Shown here one piece after another: positions 47,810 through 56,454 of a stretch of DNA of 64,000 bases (its first letter is position 1; every line of letters starts with the position of its first letter). The DNA comes from Clostridium sp. 1001271st1 H5. Lineage in GTDB: Bacteria; Bacillota; Clostridia; Lachnospirales; Lachnospiraceae. A model generated the notes under the pieces. It saw nothing but the letters and a program-made list of their open reading frames with translations, did not search any database and was not told the origin of the DNA. Location of the stretch: positions 1 to 64,000 of the forward strand of contig NZ_SPHO01000014.1 of assembly GCF_005845215.1 (NCBI RefSeq). Reading direction: 5' to 3'. Position numbers and translations under genes: made by a program.

Positions 47810-47844
47810 GATAAGGAGCCGCCGGTCTGCCGGCGGCCCTTATC
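47810..47844 (-). promoter_or_regulatory. Strong leader stem-loop upstream of orphan pduB
   Basis: GATAAGG plus GCCGCCGG pair with CCGGCGGC plus CCTTATC, a 15-bp stem with one bulged base and a TCTG loop, ending 3 nt before the AGGAGG site on the minus strand. No T-run follows. It could shield the ribosome site or stabilise the transcript. It is also the only hairpin after htrA. Confidence 0.6.
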
Positions 47845-47890
47845 CGGCTTATGATGATGGAACATGAATATTATACCATAGCCGTTTATC

Positions 47891-47939
47891 CAGATACATG
47901 CACAATCAAAACCATAAATTTGTAAAATACATGTATCTG
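47891..47939. promoter_or_regulatory. Inverted repeat upstream of orphan pduB, candidate operator
   Basis: CAGATACATG (47891-47900) and its exact complement CATGTATCTG (47930-47939), spacer 29 bp. On the minus strand, TGGTATAAT (extended -10, about 47876-47868) follows toward pduB. The layout and the TTATCCAGA flank resemble the pduU/pduS control region. Confidence 0.55.
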
Positions 47940-47943
47940 TAAA

Positions 47944-49446
47944 TTAGCTCTGGGCTGCCGGCCTGGTCCCCAGGGTCACCTGCACATCGTGCTCCACGTA
48001 TGCCCCGTCCGTCAGTGACTGGACGGTCAGGGTGACGGAAGCGCCGCCCTCATAGTAAGTAAGCATCTGCTTCAGTTCTTCCATGCTGGTGACGGACTGG
48101 CCGTCAAATTTGGTGATGATGTCCTTTTCTTTTAAATCAGAGGATGAGGCAGCTCCGCCCTCCACGATTTTGTAAACATAGATACCCACCGGCATTCCGT
48201 ACATCTGCGATGTGGCAGCGTCAATGTTGGTTCCCTGAATACCCAGATAGCCCTGAGCGTCCTCGGATACAGCCACACGCGTCTTCTTTGTCATCAGGCT
48301 GTTTAAAATGTCCTGGGCCTTGGAAATCGGAATGGCAAAGCCCATTCCCTCCACTTCCGTGGATGCTGTCTTGGCTGCGTTGATGCCGATAACGTTTCCA
48401 TTTAAATCAATGAGCGCACCGCCGCTGTTGCCCGGGTTGATGGCAGCGTCTGTCTGGATAAAGGTTCTGCTGATTCCTTTTTCATCTGTAATCTCACGGT
48501 CCAGGGCGCTTACATACCCGACGGTGACGGACTGGCCGTAGCCAAGGGCGTTTCCGATGGCGATAACCTGCTGCCCCACCTTGATTTCATCGGAGTTGCC
48601 CAGGGTTGCCACCTTAATCTTGCTCATGGTGTCCGACGGGATATCCTTTAACTGCACTGCAATGATTGCCAGGTCAGATGCGGAATCCGTTCCCTTAACA
48701 GCCGCGCTTACGTCCTTGTTGTCCACAAATGTAACCTTTAAGTCAGAGGCTCCGTCCACCACATGGTTATTGGTGGCAATGAGAAGCTCTGTGTCGGTCT
48801 GGTTCACGATGATGCCGGAGCCGCTGCTCTGCGCCGTGTAGGTCTGGGGCATTCCGAAGAAATCCCGCTGCTCCACGGTCATGGTGTCATTGATGGCCAC
48901 AATGGACGGCATGGCGTTTTCCACGATGCCCGATACGTCGGTGACAGCGGACACGGCCGTGGTTCCCTGGTTTCCGGATGCCTGTGTATTGGCCGGTACC
49001 GCCTGGCCTATCTGGCTCTGTGCCTGTGTCTCAGCCATTGTGCCTGCAGCAGCGTATGCACCGGTAAGCCTGTTTCCCAGATAATTTACGCCTGTCATCA
49101 CTCCGCCTGACACGGTTCCAAAGAGGACTGCTGCTGCCGTGATTCCGGCCACCCGTTTGGCGAAGCGTCCCTTGTTTGAACGGTTCTGACGTTTATCGCC
49201 GCCGCCCTGACAGCCCTGATAGGAATTTCCTCCATAGTAATCCTGGCGTTGGGGCTGGCTGCCGTAAGGAGGAAATCCGCCCTCCTGTCCCTGGCTGTGC
49301 TGGAACCGGGCACTCTGATTTCCCTGGCCCTGCTGGTTCCTCCCATCACCTGGAGTCGTCCAGTTCACGGTTGTCTCCGGTATATCCCTGTGTTCCACCG
49401 TTTCATTTCCCAAACCATTCATATTCTTATTTTCATTCTCGTACAT
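47944..49446 (-). CDS. htrA: HtrA/DegP-like membrane-anchored serine protease
   Basis: 500 residues from the ATG with AAAGGAGA upstream. Residues 1-90 are a cytoplasmic Gln/Gly/Asn-rich disordered segment, a transmembrane helix lies near 95-117, and a trypsin-like protease domain covers about 175-390 with triad His (ATNNHVVDGA), Asp (SASDLAIIAVQ) and Ser (NPGNSGGALID). A PDZ domain fills the C-terminus (YLGIQGTNID, GIYVYKIVEGGAASSSDL). It acts outside the cell membrane in protein quality control. The gene is alone, with no kinase partner adjacent. Confidence 0.95.
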   Translation of the reverse strand: MYENENKNMNGLGNETVEHRDIPETTVNWTTPGDGRNQQGQGNQSARFQHSQGQEGGFPPYGSQPQRQDYYGGNSYQGCQGGGDKRQNRSNKGRFAKRVAGITAAAVLFGTVSGGVMTGVNYLGNRLTGAYAAAGTMAETQAQSQIGQAVPANTQASGNQGTTAVSAVTDVSGIVENAMPSIVAINDTMTVEQRDFFGMPQTYTAQSSGSGIIVNQTDTELLIATNNHVVDGASDLKVTFVDNKDVSAAVKGTDSASDLAIIAVQLKDIPSDTMSKIKVATLGNSDEIKVGQQVIAIGNALGYGQSVTVGYVSALDREITDEKGISRTFIQTDAAINPGNSGGALIDLNGNVIGINAAKTASTEVEGMGFAIPISKAQDILNSLMTKKTRVAVSEDAQGYLGIQGTNIDAATSQMYGMPVGIYVYKIVEGGAASSSDLKEKDIITKFDGQSVTSMEELKQMLTYYEGGASVTLTVQSLTDGAYVEHDVQVTLGTRPAAQS

Positions 49447-49650
49447 AGCAAAGTCTCCTTTCATACTTTTCTCTATTTTTATTAACTGTAAGGGCTGTCT
49501 CTTAATTGCTCTTCCTTTTTACATTTATTAATATAGCCGTCATTTATGGTGGAATTGTGAAACGATTGTGGAGAATCTGTGTTCTAATTATTATAGATTT
49601 ATAAACTGAACATAAACAAATGCCGTCTGGACGGAATGGATGTTTGCAGA

Positions 49651-49656
49651 TATAAT
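49651..49656 (+). promoter_or_regulatory. -10 element of tmcAL
   Basis: TATAAT about 50 nt before the chosen TTG start; a poor -35 (CTGGAC) lies 18 bp upstream. Confidence 0.35.
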
Positions 49657-49705
49657 GGACATGATAAAATAAACCGGTAAACAATCAGGACAGGGGTAAA
49701 GAAAT

Positions 49706-51094
49706 TTGGGACAGTCAGTAAACTTGGGAAAACCAGCGGATTTCGGGAAAACAGCAACATGGGAAAAACCTGCGAATTCAGGGAAAACAGAAAAACAGGA
49801 ACAGCCCCTAAGGGTAATCGGCATCATTGCCGAATATAACCCGTTTCACAGCGGACACAGATATCAGATAGAGGAAGCAAAAAGGCGGACCGGCGCGGAC
49901 TGGTGCATCGTGGCCATGAGCGGTGATTTTGTACAGAGGGGCGGGCCTGCGGTCTACAGCAAATACCTGCGGGCAGAAATGGCTCTTTCCTGCGGCGCAG
50001 ACCTGGTGGTGGAGCTGCCCTCCGCCTTTGCGGTCAGCAGTGCAGAGGACTTTGCCGCCTGCGGTGTGGCCCTGCTCACAGGGCTGGGGGCAGTGGATGT
50101 GCTTTGCTTTGGCAGTGAGGATGGGGAGATACACAGGATTCAGACAGCTGCCCATATTCTGGCGGAGGAAGGCGGGGACTTTTCCGCTCTGTTAAGCCGG
50201 GGGCTGCGCAGCGGCCTCAGCTGGCCCCAGGCCCGCAACCAGGCTCTGCTGGAAATGGCGGAAAAAGACAGGGATTTTCCGCTGAAACCAGAAGAAATGG
50301 GCCGGCTTCTGGGTTCTCCCAACAATCTTCTGGGAATCGAATACTGCAAGGCCATCCTGCGCCAGAACAGTCCCCTTATCCCGCTGACCATCCTGCGCCA
50401 GGGCCGGGGATACCACGATAAGGAACTGGAATACGGTCAGGCCTCCGCCTCCGCCATCCGGCGGATACTCCAAAAACAGGAGCCGCCCCATGATAGGGGC
50501 CTGTCCTCTCATGGAAAGCTGGCCCAGGAGGCCAGGCCGCACATTCCCCGGGCAATCTGGTCCCTGTACGGCCAGGAACCGCCAGTGGAGGCCAATGACC
50601 TGTCGGAGGTGCTGAACTTTTGCCTCCTGTCCCTGAAACGGGAGGGACAGGACTATAGCTTATACGGGGATGTGTCCCCGGAAATGGCCCGGAGACTGGA
50701 CAACTGCCTTCTTCAGCAGACCAGCTGGGAAGGCCGGATTGAACAGCTTAAGACCCGCCAGTATACTTATACACGAATCAGCCGGGCCCTTCTGCACATG
50801 GTGCTTGGCCTGACCGCTGTCAAGGTGCAGGCCTACAAGGCCGCAGGCCGCGCCCCTTACGCCAGAATCCTGGGATTCAGGAGGGAATCCAGGGAACTGC
50901 TGGCCCTGGTAAAACAGAAAACCTCCATTCCCCTGATTACCAAGACAGCTGATGCTCCCCATATTCTCACCGGGACAGCCCTGGACATGTTCACACAGGA
51001 CATCTACGCCTCCCATATCCGCCAGGCCCTGCTTTCGGAAAAGCTGGGTAAGCCTGTACGCAACGAATTTAACCAGCCAATCTGTATTTTATGA
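49706..51094 (+). CDS. tmcAL: tRNA(Met) cytidine acetate ligase TmcAL
   Basis: 462 residues from a TTG start. The core begins near residue 37 with VIGIIAEYNPFHSGHRYQI, which carries the nucleotidyltransferase HxGH-type motif of the YlbM/TmcAL family, followed by AMSGDFVQRGGPAVYSKYLRAEMAL. TmcAL acetylates the wobble cytidine of elongator tRNA-Met using acetate and ATP. The first 36 residues are a repeat-like GKPxxxGK segment not present in typical homologues; the true start may be further inside, but no ATG exists there. It converges on the methyltransferase gene. Confidence 0.92.
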   Translation: MGQSVNLGKPADFGKTATWEKPANSGKTEKQEQPLRVIGIIAEYNPFHSGHRYQIEEAKRRTGADWCIVAMSGDFVQRGGPAVYSKYLRAEMALSCGADLVVELPSAFAVSSAEDFAACGVALLTGLGAVDVLCFGSEDGEIHRIQTAAHILAEEGGDFSALLSRGLRSGLSWPQARNQALLEMAEKDRDFPLKPEEMGRLLGSPNNLLGIEYCKAILRQNSPLIPLTILRQGRGYHDKELEYGQASASAIRRILQKQEPPHDRGLSSHGKLAQEARPHIPRAIWSLYGQEPPVEANDLSEVLNFCLLSLKREGQDYSLYGDVSPEMARRLDNCLLQQTSWEGRIEQLKTRQYTYTRISRALLHMVLGLTAVKVQAYKAAGRAPYARILGFRRESRELLALVKQKTSIPLITKTADAPHILTGTALDMFTQDIYASHIRQALLSEKLGKPVRNEFNQPICIL

Positions 51095-51166
51095 TATAAA
51101 GGACAAAAGGGCCTGTCCGCGGATGCTTTGCATTGCCGCTGACCTGCCCTATTGTTTTCTTTATTA

Positions 51167-52495
51167 CTATTTCCCAGACAGCTCCCATAACTCCGGGGCC
51201 AGCAGTTCCACCACAGTGGGCTTCACATCCAGAAAATCCACCAGCTCCCGTATCTGCCGGCCGTTGTCCCGTCTCTTTCCCTGGCGCACAGCCCGAATCA
51301 GAATATTCTTCGGCGTGTGCTCCATGTCAATAAATTCCAGAATCTGGGTCCTGTATCCCCTGTATTCCAGGACCTGGGCGCGGATGGCATCCGTGTAAAG
51401 AGCTGCCATGCGCTCTTTTATCAGGCCGTATTGAAGTACCGGCTTAAGGAGGCTGTTGGCCATCTGCCCGTTCAGCTCATGCTGGCAGCAGGGGACCGAC
51501 AAAATGACCCTGGCTCCCCAGTTCACTGCTTTTTCAAGGGCATAATCCGTGGCCAGGTCGCAGGCGTGAAGGGTGACCACCATGTCCACCTGCTCCACTC
51601 CCTCAAAGGAGGCAATGTCACCATGGCAGAAGGTAAGCCCCTCGTAACCATACTGCCTGCCAAGGCGGCTGCAGTGCTCTATGACATCCTTCTTAAGGTC
51701 CAGGCCTATGATTCGGACCGGATATCCCTTTAATTCCTTCAGATAATAATACATGGCAAAGGTGAGGTAGGATTTACCGCACCCAAAGTCAATGATGGTG
51801 GACTCCCTGTTCTGGTCCAGGTTGGGGAGAATATCCTCAATGAACTCCAGAAAACGGTTTATCTGCCTGTATTTGTCATAACGGCTGTTTACCACCCTGC
51901 CCTCTTTTGTCATGACTCCTAAGTCCACCAGAAATGGAACCGGTATTCCCTCTTCCAGGATATAATGCTTTTTCCGGTTATGGGACAGCAGGCCGGAAAG
52001 CCCTGGTTCCCTGGGAAACTGGGTTCCGGGAGACTGAATCCTGGCAGGCTGGGTTCCGTTCAGCTGAGTTCCGGCTTGCCGAATCCCGCCCGGCTGGGTA
52101 CCGTCCGGCTGAGTCCCGGCTGACTGGGTACCGCCCGGCTGGGTCCCTCCCGGCCTCGGATTCAACTTCACCTTCACAGTTACCTTTCCCTTCCTGCTCA
52201 CCAGGATAAGGGCTTTTCCAAGGCCGGATGCAATCTCGGCCTGGCGGAAGGAGCCATCCAGAAGCCCTGTTACATAATCAGCTGCCTGGACCCGGTCCAG
52301 ATTGCGGTGAAACGCCTGTCTGCCGCACTGCTCCTCTGCCTGGAACACCAGCCTGCCCTTCATGAGCAGGGGACGGATTCTGGACCGGGAAATTGTTTCG
52401 CTGTCAATGGGGTTGCTCATAAGAATCCGTTCCAGGGATTCATTTAAGAACAGCTCCAGCGCCTGTTTGATTTCGTTACATTCTTCCTGATTCAT
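51167..52495 (-). CDS. SAM-dependent methyltransferase with repeat-rich linker
   Basis: 442 residues. The C-terminal half is a class I methyltransferase (DFGCGKSYLTFAMYY, GLDLKKDVIEHC, CHGDIASF, VVTLHACDLATDYAL, with a CCQHE metal-like motif after it), of the type annotated as SAM-dependent methyltransferase in Clostridia. Residues 115-163 are a GTQPx-type pentapeptide repeat linker. The N-terminal 110 residues form a mixed alpha/beta domain. The substrate is unknown; rRNA or tRNA methylation has been suggested for relatives. It overlaps neither neighbour, but is 9 nt from the HAD gene, so likely co-transcribed. Confidence 0.85.
   Translation of the reverse strand: MNQEECNEIKQALELFLNESLERILMSNPIDSETISRSRIRPLLMKGRLVFQAEEQCGRQAFHRNLDRVQAADYVTGLLDGSFRQAEIASGLGKALILVSRKGKVTVKVKLNPRPGGTQPGGTQSAGTQPDGTQPGGIRQAGTQLNGTQPARIQSPGTQFPREPGLSGLLSHNRKKHYILEEGIPVPFLVDLGVMTKEGRVVNSRYDKYRQINRFLEFIEDILPNLDQNRESTIIDFGCGKSYLTFAMYYYLKELKGYPVRIIGLDLKKDVIEHCSRLGRQYGYEGLTFCHGDIASFEGVEQVDMVVTLHACDLATDYALEKAVNWGARVILSVPCCQHELNGQMANSLLKPVLQYGLIKERMAALYTDAIRAQVLEYRGYRTQILEFIDMEHTPKNILIRAVRQGKRRDNGRQIRELVDFLDVKPTVVELLAPELWELSGK
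52007..52153. repeat. 15-nt imperfect tandem repeats in the methyltransferase gene
   Basis: About ten degenerate copies encode GTQPx-like pentapeptides (residues 115-163). The DNA shows alternating CCGGCTGGG and CCGGCTGA cores. Confidence 0.75.
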
Positions 52496-52504
52496 TTCCA
52501 GCTC

Positions 52505-53140
52505 CTAATCCAGAAGTTTCTTGGCAAGAACAGGAAGCTGGCTTAATGACTCGATGGAGCCAGCCGGCCGCTCTGCCCTGCCAAACCCATATGCTGCATG
52601 TACAAAGGGGATTCCTGCCACACCTGCCGCTTCCTCATCCATATGGGTATCTCCCACATAAAAGCAGCGGTCCAAATGGTTTCTCTGCACCACCATGCGG
52701 ATGTTATCTCCTTTTGGAAGGCCGGTATTGCCGTAACACTCAATATCACGGACATATTCCCGGAGACTGCAGCTCTTAAGAAGCACCTCGATATATCCGC
52801 ACTGACAGTTACTGACAATATACAGGCCATACTGGCGGCTGAGCCGCGCCATGATTTCCCTTGCCTCCGGATACAGGATTCCGGGATGGGCCAGCAGGTA
52901 ATGGTTCTCATAGGTCATGCACTCCTCCATTACCCTTCTGCACGCATCCTGGGCCAGCCCCGGAAACAATGTCTTACCAATATCCATCATGGTCTTTCCC
53001 ATATTGTCATACATATCCTGAGCCGTAATCCTGACTCCCAGATGGGGATAACGCTCCAGCACCTCATTCCAGGATTCAGCCACCTGGGCAGCTGAATCCC
53101 AGAGTGTGCCGTCCACATCAAATAGTACCCCTTTATTCAT
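52505..53140 (-). CDS. HAD-family phosphatase (phosphoglycolate phosphatase-like)
   Basis: 211 residues. The HAD motif I is FDVDGTLWDS (nucleophile Asp and acid/base Asp), motif II is in VSNC, and motif III/IV is YVGDTHMDEEAA. The helical cap lies at residues 15-85, typical of the Gph/PpaX/beta-phosphoglucomutase group. It removes phosphate from a small molecule that cannot be named. It lies between the histidine phosphatase and methyltransferase genes on the same strand. Confidence 0.88.
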   Translation of the reverse strand: MNKGVLFDVDGTLWDSAAQVAESWNEVLERYPHLGVRITAQDMYDNMGKTMMDIGKTLFPGLAQDACRRVMEECMTYENHYLLAHPGILYPEAREIMARLSRQYGLYIVSNCQCGYIEVLLKSCSLREYVRDIECYGNTGLPKGDNIRMVVQRNHLDRCFYVGDTHMDEEAAGVAGIPFVHAAYGFGRAERPAGSIESLSQLPVLAKKLLD

Positions 53141-53194
53141 ACCCTGAAACCATCCTTTTCACAATCATTTAAAACCAGCCCCGTCCTGCTGTCC

Positions 53195-53836
53195 TTAATT
53201 CTCCGCGCTGACCCAGCCTTTTCGCAGCAAATCCGGATAAGGCTCCAGATGGGCATAGTCGTTAAAGCGCTCCAGGGTGAACCGGTCTGTTTTTCCATCC
53301 CAGTTAAGCTCTGTTATGCTGCAGTTTTCCAGGCTTTTTCCAAGTATCCTCCATGTTTTCATGGGAATTCCCAGGTAGTGCGCTGTCATGGAACGGATAA
53401 CGCCTCCGTGGGTCACCACTGCTATGCGCTCATAGCCGCTTTCAGCCATTTCCCTGAACACGGGTTCCGCCCGCCGGACCACGTCCCCGGCGCATTCCCC
53501 GCCCGGATAAGGAAGGTCTTCCTCCATAAGGGACTGCTGCACCTTAAAATCCCTGTATTTTACCGCAATGTCCTGGTCTGTCATGCCCTCCATGCGGCCA
53601 AAGGATATCTCCCTTAACTCCGGCCGTATGATATGCTCCACATTCCAGTAGAGATTGGCTGCCTGAGCCGTTTCCACGGCCCGCAGCAGATGGCTGGAAT
53701 AAACCACCTGTATGTTTTCATGAAACAGGCGCTCTCCTAAGAGAGACGCCTGCCTGTAACCTTCTTCACTTAAATCCACATCCACGTTGCACAGCTTGCT
53801 GCACTGCCTGCCGTGGCGTATCAAAAATATCTTCAT
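53195..53836 (-). CDS. Histidine phosphatase family protein
   Basis: 213 residues of the phosphoglycerate-mutase-like histidine phosphatases: IRHGRQCSKLCN at the N-terminus (catalytic His), the SEEGYRQASLLGERL block, a YSSHLLRAVETA block and VVTHGGVIRSM (second His). It acts on a phosphorylated small molecule. Specificity is unknown; cobalamin (alpha-ribazole) phosphatase activity is a common annotation for this group but cannot be supported here. Confidence 0.88.
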   Translation of the reverse strand: MKIFLIRHGRQCSKLCNVDVDLSEEGYRQASLLGERLFHENIQVVYSSHLLRAVETAQAANLYWNVEHIIRPELREISFGRMEGMTDQDIAVKYRDFKVQQSLMEEDLPYPGGECAGDVVRRAEPVFREMAESGYERIAVVTHGGVIRSMTAHYLGIPMKTWRILGKSLENCSITELNWDGKTDRFTLERFNDYAHLEPYPDLLRKGWVSAEN

Positions 53837-53876
53837 CTGTTTTCCCTCCGTCCGGCTGTTTGAATCCCGGACAGCA

Positions 53877-55247
53877 TTAATTCTTAAAGCTGTGGATTGG
53901 CGCCGGAATCCTTCCGCCCCTGGTCACGAATCTCCTGCAGGAGAATGTGTTCACAGGCATGACAGGCGCATATCCCAGCAGTCCTCCGAACTCGGCAGTT
54001 TCCCCAACCTTCTTGCCCACCACGGGAATCAGACGCACCGCTGTGGTCTTCTGGTTCACCATTCCAATCGCGGCCTCATCTGCAATGATGCCTGCAATGG
54101 TGCTGGAGGGCGTATCCCCCGGAATGGCAATCATGTCAAGACCAACGGAACAAACACAGGTCATGGCCTCCAGCTTCTCAATGGTCAGGGCGCCCATGCT
54201 GACCGCGTCAATCATTCCCTGGTCCTCGCTGACCGGGATGAACGCGCCGCTCAAACCGCCCACATAGGAGGAAGCCATGACGCCGCCCTTCTTCACCTGG
54301 TCATTGAGCATGGCAAGGGCTGCTGTTGTTCCGGGCGCGCCCACGCGCTCCAGGCCAATCTCTTCCAGTATCTCGGCAACACTGTCTCCCACCGAAGGAG
54401 TGGGGGCCAGGGACAAGTCAATGATGCCAAAGGGAATACCCATACGCTTGGAGGCTTCCTGGGCAACCAGCTGGCCCACGCGGGTAATCTTGAATGCAGT
54501 CTTCTTGATGGTCTCGCAGAGCACTTCAAAGTTGGCATCCCTTACCTTTGCCAGTGCAACCTTCACAACCCCGGGTCCGCTTACGCCTACATTGATGATG
54601 GCTTCGGACTCAGTTACGCCGTGGAAAGCGCCTGCCATAAACGGGTTGTCGTCAGGGGCATTACAGAATACCACCAGCTTGGCACAGCCAAGGGAGTCAT
54701 GGTCCCTGGTGGCCTCGGCTGTCTCAGTCACAATTCTTCCCATCAGTTCCACTGCGTCCATGTCAATACCTGTCTTGGTGGAGCCTACATTGACGGAGCT
54801 GCACACGCGCTCTGTCTGGGACAGCGCCTGGGGAATGGAGAGAATCAGGTTCTTGTCAGCCCTGGTCATACCCTTGCTTACAAGGGCGGAATAGCCGCCG
54901 ATGAAGTTCACGCCCACTTCCTTTGCAGCCCTGTCCAGAGTCTTGGCTATGGTGACGAAATCCTCAGGGCGCTTGCAGGCAGAACCGCCCACCAGCGCAA
55001 TAGGGGTGACGGAGATACGCTTGTTGACAATGGGAATACCGAAATCAGCCTCAATATCCTGGCCGGTGGAAACCAGGTCCTTTGCCAGGGTCGTGATTTT
55101 CTTATAAATCTTTTCATTGAGAGCCTCAAGATTGCTGTCCACACAGTCCAGAAGGCTGATGCCCAGGGTAATGGTACGCACATCCAGCTTCTCATGTTCA
55201 ATCATGTTGTAGGTCTCATTTACCTCGTACATATTTACGTTAATCAT
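53877..55247 (-). CDS. UPF0210 (PFL-like, DUF711) family protein
   Basis: 456 residues of the UPF0210/DUF711 family, conserved in Firmicutes and archaea and commonly paired with an ACT-domain gene, as here (ACT gene 58 nt upstream). Typical blocks are VRTITLGISLLDC near the start, NFIGGYSALV, and GLSGAFIPVSEDQGMI. Molecular function is not known; a regulatory or metabolic role with the ACT protein is inferred from the constant pairing. Confidence 0.9.
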   Translation of the reverse strand: MINVNMYEVNETYNMIEHEKLDVRTITLGISLLDCVDSNLEALNEKIYKKITTLAKDLVSTGQDIEADFGIPIVNKRISVTPIALVGGSACKRPEDFVTIAKTLDRAAKEVGVNFIGGYSALVSKGMTRADKNLILSIPQALSQTERVCSSVNVGSTKTGIDMDAVELMGRIVTETAEATRDHDSLGCAKLVVFCNAPDDNPFMAGAFHGVTESEAIINVGVSGPGVVKVALAKVRDANFEVLCETIKKTAFKITRVGQLVAQEASKRMGIPFGIIDLSLAPTPSVGDSVAEILEEIGLERVGAPGTTAALAMLNDQVKKGGVMASSYVGGLSGAFIPVSEDQGMIDAVSMGALTIEKLEAMTCVCSVGLDMIAIPGDTPSSTIAGIIADEAAIGMVNQKTTAVRLIPVVGKKVGETAEFGGLLGYAPVMPVNTFSCRRFVTRGGRIPAPIHSFKN

Positions 55248-55304
55248 AGTTCTTTCGTCCCTTTCTTCTGAATTACAGGCCCGCCCTATCCTCTGGGGAT
55301 GCCG

Positions 55305-55577
55305 TTAGATACGGTGCATCTTGAGAAAGATTTCTTCCCGCTGAATCTTCACGCTCACGCCGATTTCCTCTCCCACCTGTTCCAGCTCCCGGGCCACTTC
55401 GCCAAAGGACTTGGTTATGTTCTCCACGTCCACAACCATCATCATATTGAAAAATCCCTTGACAATGGTCTGGGTGATATCCAGTATATTAATCTGGTTC
55501 TCAGCCAGGTACGTGCATACGCCTGCAATGATTCCTACCCTGTCTTTCCCTACTACTGTAATGATTGCCTTATTCAT
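55305..55577 (-). CDS. ACT-domain protein (UPF0237)
   Basis: 90 residues from the ATG preceded by TGAGGAG; the longer frame adds five residues. An ACT domain pair (NKAIITVVGKDRVGIIAGVCTYLAENQINILDITQ) covers the protein. It is probably a small ligand-binding regulator of its neighbour. It is the usual partner of the UPF0210 gene, lying directly before it in the same orientation. Confidence 0.93.
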   Translation of the reverse strand: MNKAIITVVGKDRVGIIAGVCTYLAENQINILDITQTIVKGFFNMMMVVDVENITKSFGEVARELEQVGEEIGVSVKIQREEIFLKMHRI

Positions 55578-55635
55578 CTTCATTCTCCTCACGCTTTTGT
55601 TTTATTGAAATCCGGTGAACGGATATCCATACGTT

Positions 55636-56433
55636 TTACAGATATATGATTTCACTCATGCAGTCCCTGCTGGCCACGGAGATGGAAAAGTCAGAGGCCC
55701 CGTAAGGGCAGTCTCCCTCGTCAATCTCCAGCCGTACAGTCTCGTAGGCCAGCTCCTCGTAATTGTTTTCCTTGCTGAGATGTCCCAATAGAATCTTTTT
55801 CAGTTTGTCATGGAGGACGCAGTTCAAAAGCCTGCCCGCATTTTCATTGGACAGATGGCCGTGGTCCCCTAAAATCCTCCGTTTCAGGTAATAGGGATAG
55901 GGGCCTGTCTCCAGCATTCTCACATCGTGGTTGGATTCCAGAAGCAGGGCATCCAGCCCCTGCAGGTGGTCTATGATATACTGGTCAAAATGTCCCATAT
56001 CCGTGGCCACTGCCACGGATTTCTCCCCGTTCTGTACGCGGTATGCCACCGGATTGGCAGCGTCGTGGTCAATCTTAAAGGGCTTCACAGTCAAATCCCC
56101 TACCATGAAATCCAAATCCGGGCATACCGGAGTCAGAAGCCCTTTGTCAAATTTGCCCAGACTGCCTGCGGACGCAATCTCATCCAGGGTTTCCCGGGTC
56201 CCGTAAATAGGAATCTCATACTTGCGTGACAGCACTCCCAGCCCCTTGATATGGTCCGAGTGCTCATGGGTGATGAGAATCCCGTCTACGTCATTTCCCG
56301 TAAGCCCTATCTCATTCAGTCCCTGCTGAATCCGCTTGTTGCTGATTCCTGCATCCACCAGTATGTGGGTGCTGTCGGAACCTATGTATATACAGTTGCC
56401 GCTGCTTCCGCTGGCAATACTTACCATTCTCAT
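55636..56433 (-). CDS. walJ: WalJ/YycJ-like metallo-beta-lactamase-fold hydrolase
   Basis: 265 residues. Metal-binding signature THEHSDH (HxHxDH) near residue 56, later GDHGHLSNENAG and LLGHLSKENN blocks typical of YycJ/WalJ. The family is linked to cell division/peptidoglycan control and DNA processing in Firmicutes. Start ATG has AAAGGA upstream at 9 nt. It follows coaE in the polA-coaE-walJ gene run. Confidence 0.92.
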   Translation of the reverse strand: MRMVSIASGSSGNCIYIGSDSTHILVDAGISNKRIQQGLNEIGLTGNDVDGILITHEHSDHIKGLGVLSRKYEIPIYGTRETLDEIASAGSLGKFDKGLLTPVCPDLDFMVGDLTVKPFKIDHDAANPVAYRVQNGEKSVAVATDMGHFDQYIIDHLQGLDALLLESNHDVRMLETGPYPYYLKRRILGDHGHLSNENAGRLLNCVLHDKLKKILLGHLSKENNYEELAYETVRLEIDEGDCPYGASDFSISVASRDCMSEIIYL

Positions 56434-56454
56434 GTTTTACAGTCCTTTGTCTTA

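Noticed and set aside
53787..55271. Long plus-strand open frame (494 codons) opposite the UPF0210 gene
   Set aside because: It is a mirror frame of the conserved minus-strand protein, with no start signal and a His/Gly-rich composition typical of antisense reading.
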